A DNA stretch of 64,000 nt from Anthostomella pinea (lineage: Eukaryota > Ascomycota > Sordariomycetes > Xylariales > Xylariaceae): assembly GCA_963556695.1 (NCBI GenBank), contig CAUWAG010000008.1, forward strand, positions 2,046,001 to 2,110,000, written 5' to 3'. The notes under the pieces were generated by a model. That model was given only the letters and a program-made list of their open reading frames with translations, was not told where the DNA came from and searched no databases. Shown piece by piece: positions 1 to 10,872 of the stretch (positions are counted from its first letter, which is position 1; every line of letters starts with the position of its first letter). Position numbers and translations under genes: made by a program.

Positions 1-457
1 GCTGGACTGCCAGCCAGACGGGGTATAGACCAGATATATAGATGAAGTCGAAGTACAAAGGCAAAGAGGTAGTCAGTTGCCTGACTTTCTAGTGACAGAA
101 AAGAAAGTGTGCCTGCAAGAGGTGTACAATATTTGAAAGAGCACAAGGTGGAAGCCGGATCACCTGCCTGAAGAGCAATGGAACGATAGCCAAGGCAACC
201 ATGGCTGAGCTACCAAGTGCATGTTGGCTTTGCCTCTTTCTCATCTGCAGGCAGACTGGAGGTGACCCATGCCACTCTTTGTCGATGGCCCAATGATCAA
301 GCTTCTAACCAAGGAGCTCCAATATCCTTAGGTGTACACCAAAGATCAAAGACGTGGGAAATCACTCTACAGAAAGTAGTGTTCGAGACGCGTGCACTTT
401 TGAGGAGACTGGGACTCCACTGGATGCCTATACAGATTCCTAATCCAATCACTGACT
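1..457. other. Sequence downstream of the MAPEG gene, no gene seen
   Basis: No reading frame here has recognisable protein character. It is probably the 3' untranslated and intergenic sequence of the minus-strand MAPEG gene that ends at 458. Confidence 0.5.
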
Positions 458-1017
458 CTAGTACACGGCTGACCCAGCCAGCAAGAACATGGTAAGGATG
501 ATTCCCACGCCCGTAAACCATGTCGCGCTCCTGGCCAAAGCCCACCTCGGCTCATCCTGGAGAACCACATAGATCACATTGTATATCACCCTCGTGCCCA
601 GATACGCGATTGCCAGCGCATTGGCAACCACTGGATTGACGGCAGCTATGTTCACCGACACGACCGCAGCTGCGTATAAAGAGATGGTCTCCAAGCCATT
701 AGCGAACGCGCTCTCGGCTCGTAGGATACGCGCCTTCGTCTGGATCCACGATTAGCACTCGAGGGGAACTCAACGACAGCGGCGAAATGAGAGACATACC
801 TTCGGGTCGAGATCATCGGCATCAGCTATAGCTGGTTTGTACTTTTGCGGGCTGGCGGGGTCCAGATACCGGCCGCCGAGAGCAAAGCTGTAGAGCTTGA
901 GAAGGAATAAGAGGATGAAAGCCGCAGGTACCTGAGAACGTGTTAATGGGTCCGCGGAATTGAAGACTCTGGAGGACTTACGATATAAAAGGTAAAATTT
1001 CTATCGAATGCAACCAT
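458..1017 (-). CDS. MAPEG-family integral membrane protein
   Basis: Three exons on the minus strand: 982-1017, 800-931 and 458-739. All introns have GT..AG borders and the spliced frame is open for 149 residues. The product is small and hydrophobic with about four predicted spans. It starts MVAFDRNFTFY. The second exon carries a span followed by a conserved-looking GGRYLDP segment; the third has AESAFANGLE, then NPVVANALAIAYLGTRVIYN. The alternation of spans with the LGTR..YN segment is characteristic of MAPEG proteins (eicosanoid and glutathione metabolism, ER or microsomal membranes). Length is typical. The natural substrate cannot be read from sequence. The start was chosen because the 12-residue first exon joins in frame and ends in a consensus donor. 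Confidence 0.8.
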
Positions 1018-1804
1018 TCTCGGTAAGAAGCGAAGCCACTACTATCCGTGGCCGCGCGGTATCCTAGCTGTATAGCGGTCTGCCTTCGTCTGGTCTACAA
1101 ATCGGTGGGCTTAATGGTTATTGCTGGTGAAATTAAATCGTATGGGATCGATGTATCTTTAAGCAGTAAGGTTCTTTCTAAAAGATCGAGGTGTCGGGGC
1201 CTCTTTCCTCGGAACACGCGTGTCGTCTCCGGGTCAGGGGCTGACGAAACAAGCCTTGTTTCAACTTTTGGGTGTCGCACAGGTGATCTGCACCAGGTCC
1301 GACATCACGATGATGTATGCTGGAATAGTTTCAATATATAAATATTAAGCACGTATATACCAGCCCGTTTACCAACATAAAACACATTTTATTCGGCATG
1401 CATCGCCAACACTGTTTCAATAGTGACAACGTCAAAGTTGCGCCGTTGACCCCCTGCACTCTGTGCTTGTCAGTTGCTTCTGGTTATGATCCAATCGTAC
1501 AGTTGTCCTCCACGACGCGCAAGCTACAACGACTACAACCCTCCACAATGATTCAACATCCTTCAGTGAGGGTTTTCACTTGAGATACCAGAACATAGTG
1601 AAGTGCGTGACCGAAAGAGTGCGTAAACAATTTTCAGTATGAATATATCTTACAAGTAAAATACAGACCAACGCGATGGAAGCCTTCTCTGCAACCGCCA
1701 GGGCGCGACGAAATCAGACAACAACCCCGCCTCCACCTTTCCACCTTCTTCCCGCAGTTGGGATGTACAACGAGCCTTCAGAACTCCCGATCCCTCAAGC
1801 CTCC
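1018..1804. other. Intergenic, no gene seen
   Basis: This stretch lies between two minus-strand genes. It should hold the promoter of the MAPEG gene and the 3' region of the secreted-protein gene. Open frames here are short and have no family features. Confidence 0.5.
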
Positions 1805-2699
1805 CTACGAGGACGAATACACCTCGCTGCCAAAAGCACCGATGCCGTCAACCTTGTAGTACCCCCCCTCATAATCGTTGTGCTTAGTACCGTAGCAGTT
1901 GTCCCGCTTTTCAAAGAGAACGTAGTCCTTGCCGTCCCGCTTGGTGATGTGGCTACCGAGGGGCCCCTTCATCGCTCGCAGACACTGCATTCTATGTTAG
2001 CCTCCTTGCCTTAGACGTGGAGACGACGTTTCTAGGAGAATAGAAGGATGATGGGAAAGAAAGGCAGAGTGAATTCGAGGAACTCAGGTTTATGGGATAC
2101 AAGGCGGGATGGTGTTATACGTACAGTGTCATGGTCCACGACGTAGCTGCCCTCACGATCGGTATTGTAGATGGCGAAGACAATGTTTCCGGCGTCGCCC
2201 GGCTGTGTGTCGTCGTCCTGGTTGGTGAGGGACGCTGCGTAGGTGTCCGAGGTCTCGTGCCCCTTGTAGATGTCCGTACCGACATACGCCTTGCCTGTGA
2301 GGACTGTTAGCCACATACTCTGCATTTACAAGAGTAGCTTATGAGGCTAGGGGACTATGGAGACATACAGAACGTATCGGCAAGCTGCCCAAACTGGTCT
2401 ACGGGCACCCATTTGCCGTGCCCGTTGCTACCCCCTTTCCCGGTGACGAGGTGGCCGCAGTTCATGACCTTGTCACGGGCCTGGATGTCGATTCGGCTGT
2501 TGAGCCCGCCGGCCTCGAGGGCTGCCATCTCGGCATCCGTGATGGGGACGTTGACCGAGCCGCCACGGGCTTTCAGGCCGCCGGCCTCCAGGGCTTGCAT
2601 CTCGGCATCTGTGATTGGGACGTTGACGTCCGCCGGCATTGGACTGCTGGCGACGATGGTGGAGAGGAGGGCAGCTGCCAGGATAGATTTGGTATACAT
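1805..2699 (-). CDS. Small secreted protein with duplicated propeptide, unknown function
   Basis: Three exons: 2369-2699, 2125-2294 and 1805-1984 (introns with donors gtatgt and gtacgt). They splice in frame to 226 residues. Residues 1 to about 18 (MYTKSILAAALLSTIVAS) form a signal peptide. Next come two copies of an 18-residue acidic unit, VNVPITDAEMxALEAGGL, at a 24-residue spacing, then a mature part with only four cysteines (in MNC, TFC, DTC and DNC contexts) rich in Gly and Tyr. It ends in a KVDGIGAFGSEVY-like tail. The layout suggests a secreted pro-protein, perhaps an effector or a cell-surface ligand. I do not recognise the family. An in-frame upstream ATG at 2798 would put 33 extra residues before the signal peptide, so 2699 is preferred. 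Confidence 0.72.
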
Positions 2700-4150
2700 G
2701 ATGAAGAATGGAAATGAGAAGATACTGTGAAATTGTACAAGGTTGTGCGAATCAAAATTGATAGTGACGGCGTAATGATGTGAGTTAATGATGTTCAAGT
2801 TGCTTGTGGGTGTGCTTGGTGTCTGGTCTGATAGAATAGTTCTGGCTTCCGAGGATAAGTCCAGTATTTATTTTCAACCCCGACAACTTGTGCAGTGAGC
2901 AGAACATGGTATAGAACCATGATATCACCGAGCGTCAGCTCGAAGGGGCCCGCCTTCAGCCTATCCTTTCCACCTACATCATCGTAGACGATGCAATTCT
3001 GGCTGACGGTGGCTATACTGCTGGATCAGCATACCTGAACCTCTCCCACCGACATCTTACAGGGTCAATTGGAGGGTAAGCCATACCTCCTTCCTTTTCT
3101 TAGACCATCACATCACGATGATCCGAATGACGAGGTCTACCGTCGACAAGGGAGGCTCGGAACCGCTGTGGAATCCTTTGAAGCCTCAAACGGCACCGAG
3201 CTGACGACGAATTAGCCTCATGACATCAAGGTGCCATCAAAGTTGCTATTATTCTCCCCCAATGACCAGGTGGGCTGCCGATCAGCTTATGAGGAATACA
3301 CGTGCTTAGTGAGGTCGTCCGGTATAGTCAGCTTCGGAGTCTCGGGTGCATCTAAAAAGAGCTTACTTGTCATTGGTCAAGCCTCTTTCTTAAGGCTGGC
3401 AGGGGAGCTCATCAAGGGCACTTCCTCTATAGCCAGGTATGTAAGCAGGTAGGTGGGCAAGTGTTTCAGCTGAGGTGGTACGCGTTGCTTGGGAGGTGAT
3501 CATATGAGAATGACAGGAACGTAAGCAGCCACCCCCATAGACGGATATATCAAATTATGGCTGGCCCCCATCGCGCCCCTGTCTAGGTACCTGCAGGATC
3601 ATTAAAGCTCTTTGATCGATCGGCAGATCCTCCAAAAGCTTTTATTGTCTTCAGACATTAGTCACCACGCAGCTACGCCACCATCGTGGCAGTGTCGCGA
3701 CCTGGGAGACTGACATCCATCAGATCATATGGTGGTGGAATGGGTTTGAATGGGTCGTTCTATACTCCGAGAGACATCTCGGGCATGGCAGGATGCGACT
3801 TGGCACTTCTGGGATTGTTCAGCTATAGCCACCGCATCACTGGCCAGCCCCTCCGGACCCGAGGATTGATCAGCTCCAGCCACTGTATCACTGATCAGCA
3901 CTTCGAATTCAGGGACAAAGATAGCATAGAACGTGTAGGTCTACCGGTACCCCGCTAGGCTCGGTATAGTCTCGAACGCTTTCTACGAAGAAGCAATCAG
4001 CAAAGGCCCAAGTACTTAAGCCCACAGAGAGCCTCCATCCGGAGAGGAAAGACATCGCAACCAACACTCCAAGAATTTACCAACTTGTCCCACTAGCCCC
4101 TTGTTCATACACTAACTTCTTTGCAATACTACACAGTCTACACCGTTGAA
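2700..4150. other. Intergenic between divergent secreted-protein genes
   Basis: No convincing gene. It holds an imperfect 37-bp direct repeat (about 3812-3848 and 3863-3899, 51-bp spacing) inside a short open frame of no recognised family. The two flanking genes are transcribed away from each other, so their promoters lie here. Confidence 0.5.
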
Positions 4151-4897
4151 ATGGTGTCCTTCAAGAGAATATTCTTCTTCGGCGCCGCTCTGACCAGCCT
4201 GGCCAACGCTATCCCAGCAGGCTCTCCACCTGGCTCTTCTCTCTCGAGCCGTGCCACCTCCCTCAACAACGAGGGTCCATCAGTCGACGTGGTCGCACGA
4301 AGCGTCGACACAGGGGATGACTCAGGCGCCACTGCCAAACGCCAACGCCGCGGACGAATGACCCTACAATGGTCTCCCCAAGGTCGCATCTTCTTCCTCC
4401 TAGGCGCGTCCTTCCCACAGAGCATCATCGACGGCTTCTACGGACTAGGCGAAGCAGGCCCGGCCAAGGGCCTCCTCGACGAATTCCACCAATGGCTATT
4501 GCAGAACCAGGCGGCCCACCGGCGCGCCTGGCTGCTGTTCCTCCCATCCACGAAGGGCGGAGTGTACGGCAAAGCCGGCGGAGCTATCGCCAATGACTTC
4601 GGGTTCGGACTGAGCACATCTCAGTTCCCGACTGCGCAGGATCTCCAAGACCTGCTTGATGCCATCACGGCCTGGGCTTCGCAGGCAGGAAGTGTGGTGC
4701 AGGCGCTTGCGCGCCCCAACGGGTTCTTCGACCCTGCTCAAATCGGCGCCGGGCAGAAGCGTGATGTCGAAGAGCGGTCCCGAACCAACACTTGTCCCGC
4801 CGACATGAACTTGCTCCAGTATGCTACGGAGGATGTCTCAGTTGATGTCGATATCGCCAACGACTTTCGCTGGGGTGGGGAGTGCGACGAATCATAG
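4151..4897 (+). CDS. Secreted protein of unknown function with dibasic processing sites
   Basis: A single exon of 248 residues. Residues 1 to about 20 (MVSFKRIFFFGAALTSLANA) form a signal peptide. A Ser/Asp-rich propeptide follows, ending at a Kex2-like site (AKRQRRGR, near residue 69). The central part is Gly, Ala and aromatic-rich and predicted globular (FFLLGASFPQSIIDGFYG, then WLLFLPSTKGGVYGKAGGA). A second Kex2-like site (QKRDVEERSR) precedes a short tail with two cysteines (NTCPAD and GGECDES). The first in-frame ATG is at 4151; everything upstream in frame lacks an ATG. No family is recognised. Secretion and proteolytic maturation in the Golgi are inferred from the signal peptide and the dibasic sites. 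Confidence 0.7.
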   Translation: MVSFKRIFFFGAALTSLANAIPAGSPPGSSLSSRATSLNNEGPSVDVVARSVDTGDDSGATAKRQRRGRMTLQWSPQGRIFFLLGASFPQSIIDGFYGLGEAGPAKGLLDEFHQWLLQNQAAHRRAWLLFLPSTKGGVYGKAGGAIANDFGFGLSTSQFPTAQDLQDLLDAITAWASQAGSVVQALARPNGFFDPAQIGAGQKRDVEERSRTNTCPADMNLLQYATEDVSVDVDIANDFRWGGECDES

Positions 4898-5865
4898 AAG
4901 TTGGGGGTTCGGGTATAAGCACACTGCAATAGCGCATTGCTCATTACAGGGTGCCTATCCCAGTTGTAGCGTCTATATGGAAGGGTTATAGACAGGCCAG
5001 GGCTTGGGGGCTCTGGAGTCGACGAGTCTGGGAGCCAGTGTATGATCACGGTCAGCTGGAGGGTGACGCAGTCAATGGCGGAAAGTGTATATTCTAGTTC
5101 GGAGCACATCATAGAGTCTTTCTTGTTAACAGTCATTCTTTTCAATTTATGGATATAACCAATGCCGAGCCCCCGGTGTCGCCCGAATAGTTCAGGCATC
5201 GTCCGTTGTCTTGTTTGTGTCGGAGAACAGTAGCCATGATCCTTTGGTTCTTCATGAGTTTGGGCAAGCACCCAAATAATTGACATGATCATCCCGAAGA
5301 TTATGTCGTGGGATTCGTCCTGTTGTACTCGGCAGCTCTGGTGATTAAATCGTCGAGGTTGATGAAAGATGCAGAACGTTGAACTAGGCTCAGCCATAGG
5401 AGCAAAACCCCTTCTCTTCTGAGAACATGTGGCGCAGGGCGCTATAAGGACGCGCTAATGACCACCGCTTACAGTGCACTGCCACCCCCTAGAGCCACTG
5501 TGGCTCGCTGCCCTTCAACTCCCGTGTTGAACTTTCATGGCACCGAAATGTTGGTTGGGTTTTGGACTAGAGAAGATATTTCACTATAGGTACGTAAGAA
5601 GGGCAAATATTTGCTTATAAGAGCGTATACACTTGCGACTGCGTTGATATATCCTAAAAATAGCAATGAGTACCACACAACGTTGTTGGGGGTTGCATGT
5701 GCAGTGCTGCGGCGCAGCGCCACCGCGTCACTGGCTTTGGAGACCCCGACAATCAATCAGCTCCACCAGCATCAGTCAGCTGCCATTTGGAACTCATAAG
5801 CAGACCTCTGGCCTGCCGCCTGCGCTTCTCTCAGGCTGATTTCCTGCATCCCGACCAAGCTGTCT
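4898..5865. other. Intergenic, no gene seen
   Basis: A 219-codon minus-strand open frame overlaps this stretch and the end of the preceding gene, but its composition is unlike a real protein and it has no domain. I treat the region as a 3' flank plus the promoter of the F-box gene. Confidence 0.5.
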
Positions 5866-6672
5866 ATGTCCAAACCACCATACCAAGCCGAAATGCCTTC
5901 TCAAACGGCTCCTGTACCCTATTTCGACCGTCTTCCAGATGAGATCCTTCAGAAGATTCTGAACCATGCCATGGAGCGGGATACTCCCTTCTTCCCAGAA
6001 GCCTGCGCTCAGATGTTCAAGAAGCGACCTCGCCAGCTACTCAGCGACAGATCCGGACTGTGGGCGGCTGGCTGGACTGGCGATGCTTTGCGAAACCACG
6101 CAGCAATGCAGCTAGCCACCGGCCTCCCAGCGTCGCAGTCCGTCCACTTTTGCGATTGGCTGATCATCAACTCGACCAACCGCCGTTTTCGACGGCTGGG
6201 GAAGGAGTCGTTCTTCGCCTCCAAGACCTTCGCCATGAGTCCCAACCTCCCCGGCGGCCTCGTTTCGCTCCTCATCTTCAAGGACCCCTTAGACTGCGAG
6301 CTCGCGCTACGTTATATCCGGTCCATCATTCTGGTGGGCGTGACGACGCACACCGCGACGAACTGGCTTCAGCTGCCAAAGATCATGCGCACTTTTTCCA
6401 GGCTGCAGGAAACGGCTGTCTTGCTTGGCTATAGGAAGGGTGAAGATGTGTCTCTGATCATTAAAGCCAAGAGGATTGACAATCCCCCTGAGTTGAATCA
6501 GCTGCTCGTCGATATTGGGGTGGATCGTTGTTTGGTGCCCGGGATTATGCTCTGTAAAGATCTTGAGTGGATGGATTATGCGAATGACTTGGTAACGAAT
6601 ATCTATCCATCTCTCAGGGCCAGAGCGGGCATCATGGCGAGAATACGAGATTCTCAGATAGGGACTGGGTAG
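5866..6672 (+). CDS. F-box-like domain protein
   Basis: A single exon of 268 residues. Near residues 19-36 the segment YFDRLPDEILQKILNHAM matches the start of an F-box (LPxEILxxIL), the motif that docks proteins to Skp1 in SCF ubiquitin ligases. The remainder has no leucine-rich or WD repeats that I can see, so no substrate-binding domain can be assigned. It is short and compact, as with many of the expanded fungal F-box proteins. An in-frame ATG nine codons downstream (MPSQTAP) is an alternative start. Function beyond possible Skp1 binding is unknown. Confidence 0.7.
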   Translation: MSKPPYQAEMPSQTAPVPYFDRLPDEILQKILNHAMERDTPFFPEACAQMFKKRPRQLLSDRSGLWAAGWTGDALRNHAAMQLATGLPASQSVHFCDWLIINSTNRRFRRLGKESFFASKTFAMSPNLPGGLVSLLIFKDPLDCELALRYIRSIILVGVTTHTATNWLQLPKIMRTFSRLQETAVLLGYRKGEDVSLIIKAKRIDNPPELNQLLVDIGVDRCLVPGIMLCKDLEWMDYANDLVTNIYPSLRARAGIMARIRDSQIGTG

Positions 6673-7144
6673 AATACCACTCTATACTCAGTCAGCGGAA
6701 TAGAAGCAGAAGCAATACCTGTCGACATGCCATGCTTCATGATCTCGTTTCACGTCAAGGAACCAGAGAACCTAAGGTAGAAGCTACTAGTCATGACCCC
6801 CCGACTACGCAGTTTGTGCCGGCCAGGCAGCACTATACATACTCAGTGTTCGCCAGAATGTCACCCTTCCACGTACATATAGCACGACGAGAACTGTACG
6901 TGAGGGACATACGACGATCGAGAAGATAGTGAATTCGTCAATATAGAAAAAGGGTATCATGAGACGAGATCTATCATCTAAGCGCAATCATCCTGCCAGC
7001 GTTGGCTAGATGAAAGGTAATAATAACAACCCGAATCCACATGGGGATACAAGTCAGTAGGTAGTACGTTGCAGACAAAAGGATTCCCAAGATGACCAAC
7101 AGAATTGGCCGCACGTTACGCTTGGCTTTCTTCTGAGTATGCTT
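6673..7144. other. Intergenic between convergent genes, no gene seen
   Basis: Contains the 3' flanks of the F-box gene (plus) and the PPxY gene (minus). No other coding signal. Confidence 0.5.
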
Positions 7145-8368
7145 CTAGCAATCTCCGCCCCAGCCGAGCTGCCGATTCACTTCGTTCATGGCAAATATAC
7201 CAGCCCTGAAGAGACCCACAGCGCCATCGACCGTTTCGTTGCCAGAGTTGAAGGTAGCCTGAGCCTCGGCCTCTCTTCGCAGGTCTTCCTGGTCAAGCAC
7301 CTTCTGTCTCTTCTCCAAGACAGCCTTGCATATAGCTCGTCCCCACATGTTGTACCACTGGTCCTCGCTGATGCTGACGTATTCCTTGTTGCCACCCTCG
7401 CCCATTCTTGAGTATGGCCACTCGGCTACGGCGACCTCCCACCGCTTCGTTCGCAGATAGAGGTAGGGCCAGGTGAAGATGAACAACAGCGTGAGCGTGC
7501 ACAGCCACTGTATCCACGTCGTGAAGCGCCATCGGTTAAGCTTCGCGTTGTTGTAGAAATCCATCTGAGCGTCCTTGGTGACAACCCGAACCTGCAGATG
7601 ACCGCGGTAGTTCGTGCCGCGCACCATTGTCTCCAGGCGCGCCTTGACAGTCTCTTCATCAAATCCCACCATTCGCCGCTGCAGGGTGAATACCTTCAAT
7701 CCAGCATGACTGGCGGCGTACCGATGACACCACTCCTGAAGGGTCGGTTTCGGTTCGTTACCCACCTCAATACTCTGATTGGAGCCTGGCGCGCGTTTTT
7801 GGAAGACGGTTCCACGCCGTGCCTTCTCCCCATTGTCGACAGTACGCATGTGAGTCCAGGACTTGCGGTACTGTGCGTCTGAGTATAGATAGGGCGTAAG
7901 CTCCACCGAGACATCGAAGTCAGTGATGGTCTTTTTTTCGGTTTTTCCCTTGCTGTCCTTGGTCGTCTGCGAGTGTGTGCCCACAATCGTAATGTACGGG
8001 CGTGGCGGAACGGTGGCAAGGCGGCGAACAAACTGTTCGAGAGTGGTGGGATTCTCGAGAGTCTTCGTCACCCAGGACTGAGCACCAGTATTGAGGTCCG
8101 TGATGAATTTCGCGCCTGGCTCGCCTGGACGGGCCCTCGCGGTGACCATGTCTCCAGCTACTTCGTGCTGGTGAGGGAGCATCGGAGCGCCCTCGGACGA
8201 TTCGAACGCATCATCGTAGGTCGGCGGCAGATCATCGATAGAAAGCTCGGGCGCGTCGTCGTCGATGTACATGGAACTCTCGCCAGGATTCGTGTGCAGT
8301 GAGACGGAGTCGGCCGCAGCCTCAGCGGCAGAGGGTTTGCCCATGGTGTCGAAAACCACGCGAGTCAC
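7145..8368 (-). CDS. Conserved fungal single-span membrane protein with PPxY motif
   Basis: A single exon of 407 residues. The acidic N-terminal region carries DDLPPTYDDAF (PPTY at residues 48-51), a PPxY motif of the kind bound by WW domains of Rsp5/Nedd4 ubiquitin ligases. A charged region follows. One strong membrane span lies at about 284-305 (IQWLCTLTLLFIFTWPYLYL), then a conserved-looking stretch rich in Trp (KRWEVAVAEWPYS..., DQWYNMWGRAIC) and a helical, charged tail. The family is widespread in ascomycetes to my recollection but has no assigned function; I recognise the architecture, not a named gene. Recruitment of a ubiquitin ligase to an internal or plasma membrane is a reasonable inference. 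An in-frame ATG at 8344 is an alternative start. Confidence 0.75.
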   Translation of the reverse strand: MTRVVFDTMGKPSAAEAAADSVSLHTNPGESSMYIDDDAPELSIDDLPPTYDDAFESSEGAPMLPHQHEVAGDMVTARARPGEPGAKFITDLNTGAQSWVTKTLENPTTLEQFVRRLATVPPRPYITIVGTHSQTTKDSKGKTEKKTITDFDVSVELTPYLYSDAQYRKSWTHMRTVDNGEKARRGTVFQKRAPGSNQSIEVGNEPKPTLQEWCHRYAASHAGLKVFTLQRRMVGFDEETVKARLETMVRGTNYRGHLQVRVVTKDAQMDFYNNAKLNRWRFTTWIQWLCTLTLLFIFTWPYLYLRTKRWEVAVAEWPYSRMGEGGNKEYVSISEDQWYNMWGRAICKAVLEKRQKVLDQEDLRREAEAQATFNSGNETVDGAVGLFRAGIFAMNEVNRQLGWGGDC

Positions 8369-9180
8369 GGAGGATTATGAATGAAAGTGTTGAGTGAGGA
8401 TCGACGCTGAAATGAAGACAGTCTTGGGGTCGTTGGTGTTCGAGCAGCAAAAGCTGAAGTCAGGCAGACGGTCCCAGGCAGCCGGGCACAGCCTCACGCC
8501 CCACATAAGCAGCCAATGTTTATGTAAAGTGCCCCGGTTCAAGGTTGCCCTCGATATCGTATCAATGCATAAGTTAGCGTTGCCCCTTTTCTTATCCCCT
8601 ATGCAAACCAAGTGGGTCCTTGTGTTTCCCTCTTGCTGTGTTGACACCGCCTCAACAAGTCGAGATGCAGGGGAAGCATTCAGTATCCATGTACCAAAGT
8701 TGGTGCAGATCGGGGGCACACGCGAGTACCTGCCTTGTAGGCGACAGGCAGAGCCTCGGTTCGCAATAAGGCTTCTTGTCTTTACGTACGCGCATACGGG
8801 AACTGTGTTACCTACCCATCGTGGTACACGGCAGTCAACCCCGCCCTCTCACGACGCAGGTGTGGTACTGTACACCCTGACACCAGCACACAAACACAGG
8901 TAGTCATGATCGCGAAGCAGCATCACCAAAGGGCGCGGATATACCGGGATCTCATTGGCCCAGCCCCTCAGCACCAGACTTTCGGGTAAAGATGGTAGTA
9001 TTCCACGGCTGGTCAGTGGTCAGGCGGTCGTACCGCTGGTGAATAAAATAAAAATCACTCCCATGGAGCACTGGCAGTGCTTTCGCTGTCTCTCGGAATC
9101 CGGGGGGATAAACAGCATACTCTTCTCCTACCTCGACAAGGACACAGGGCCAGCATGGCTCACCCAGACCGCCGGACAAC
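8369..9180. other. Intergenic between divergent genes
   Basis: Upstream region of the PPxY gene (minus) and of the first surface-protein paralogue (plus). A 169-codon plus-strand open frame at 8394-8903 and a minus-strand one overlapping it lack protein-like features; I see no gene. Confidence 0.5.
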
Positions 9181-10540
9181 ATGAGCACGACAGTGAAGCC
9201 TGCCTTCACATTGACAGTCCCTCAAGTTACTAACGACTTCAACGGCATACCTCCGCTGCTCACTGTGTTCACTCCTCTGAGCTACTGCAGCACTCAATAT
9301 TACTACGATGCCCATGTTTCGGGTACTGTCTGGGTCGACAAGGCCCACGACCCGGGTATCTCTTCATGTCGCCCGTTCCAGAACGTTCTCTATATATACA
9401 AGCCTGGAGTTTGTCCCAGTGGACAGGAGTTCAAGCTAGTGAACGCGATCGTTGAAGAGACGACGGCGACGAGTTCTCAAACCATTTACGAGGGGTTTTG
9501 TTGCAGCTCGTGGGTGTCCCAGTCTCGATTCCCAATACCGTACCAGGTAGCTGATACCACCGTTTCTACAGCGATTTTCGCATCTACTCGGACATTAGAG
9601 CTGCGGGTTCTCCCAGTTGCATCGCCGATCTTACTGCGCCGGTCACCGCGACCATTGCAGGCACAGATGAGGACTCAACGACCGTGCTGATTAGGTCTCC
9701 GTCACAGCGGTAGTTGACCCAGTCCAAATTTACTGGTCTGCCGATGACCTTAGTCAGTTCGATGCGCCATTGGCAGCATCATTGCGTGCTGCGATGGGAC
9801 TTCCGCCGGCTACAGCCACCACATCATCAAGCAATCTGGGGTCAGTCTCATCCGTGGCCATGACAACATCGGGTACGACAATGTCAGGGTCAGGACAGCC
9901 TCAATCTTCAACTTCGTCAGTTGACACTGAGGAGTGGCATTCAAATTCCTCGCTGTCCAAAGGAGCCATAGCGGGAATAAGCATCGGCGCAGTTCTGGCT
10001 GCAGCGGCTTTCGGCGGACTGGGTTACTTCGCCAGCAAGCATCGGTTCAACGGCGGCAGAGCTGACAGGGCTTCCTCGGAGCCTAGCCATACTATTGGCT
10101 CCGCGTCGCAAGCAGGAAGAAGTCGCTACAGTTGGATACATCGGTGGAGGAAGAATACCGTTCCCGATATACCCGAAATGGAAGCAGGTCAGAATATTCA
10201 TAAACACTTCAGTGGCGGGGCCTGGAGAGCCGAATTGCACAGCACGCACTCGCGGAATCCAAGTGATGGAACACAGGTTGATCCCAGACAGCCATTTCTC
10301 TGGTTCGACTGTCGTTGGGTCTGCGTCGATGGAGCTAGAGGGCTCTGTGCCGACTCACCCAGAGCCAATCCCAGAAGGACAGGAAGAGGCATGTCAGAAC
10401 CAAGACAGTCAACCTTGTGGGCGGGTATGACAAACAATGATGGGCGTACCCATGGACTATGTCAGAGACAAGTAGAATGCAACTGCGCAGGCCTAGCTGC
10501 TTCTTCATTCATGCTGGGTTCGCCTTTTGTACCAAATTGA
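9181..10540 (+). pseudogene. Single-span surface-type protein, copy 1, frame broken
   Basis: Exon 1 (9181-9509) encodes a Cys-containing ectodomain with TVFTPLSYC, SGTVW, then PGVCPSGQEF and ending GFCCS. An intron (9510-9571) leads to exon 2. The same order of motifs and the same intron position (after CCS) occur in the gene at 11540-13159, so the two are tandem paralogues. Exon 2 reads on to TVLIR at about 9693, where the frame is lost: homology to the paralogue (an aligned IYW / VYW segment) resumes one frame over at 9695, so one base appears to be missing. Beyond lie a Ser/Thr stalk, one membrane span at about 9960-10030 (AIAGISIGAVLAAAAFGGLG) and a cytoplasmic tail. A further intron near 10267-10330 is possible, after which another frame encodes an acidic ELEGSVP tail. 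It is a pseudogene or a sequencing error. Confidence 0.6.
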
Positions 10541-10872
10541 CAGCTTCCTTTGCCACGGTTCCAGCGATGCGATGCGATGTATGTCAGGGATATGCGACCT
10601 GATCAGCGACAATGTGCATTGACGAACTATTTCTACACGCAAGGAGACGGGACACGGATAAAGTTTGTGCGACTTCCTTCGCCCTTGCTCGGATGTAGAG
10701 CAGATGCGGGACTCGACCGATATACCCAGTCGCACCGAGGCCCCCAGGGAGACTATGATCTGATGCGTGGCTGGTTGCAGGCCTATATTATGTCGCAGGT
10801 TGATGCTAGGGCATATAAGAGCGGGGCAGAGTTCAAGTCCCTGATCTCCCCAAGGACATCCGTTACTCGATC
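10541..10872. other. Intergenic, no gene seen
   Basis: Short spacer between the first surface-protein paralogue and the short-chain dehydrogenase fragment. Open frames here have no recognisable features. Confidence 0.4.

Noticed and set aside
3686..3958. 90-codon frame containing a short internal repeat
   Set aside because: The repeat is only 37 bp and imperfect; no start context, signal peptide or family to support a gene.
4738..5397. 219-codon minus-strand open frame overlapping the end of the 248-residue secreted protein gene
   Set aside because: No domain, no signal peptide, odd composition and antisense to a real gene.
9693..9709. Very short intron to rescue the frame of surface-protein copy 1 (GT at 9695, AG near 9707)
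   Set aside because: About 13 nt is far below a functional intron length.
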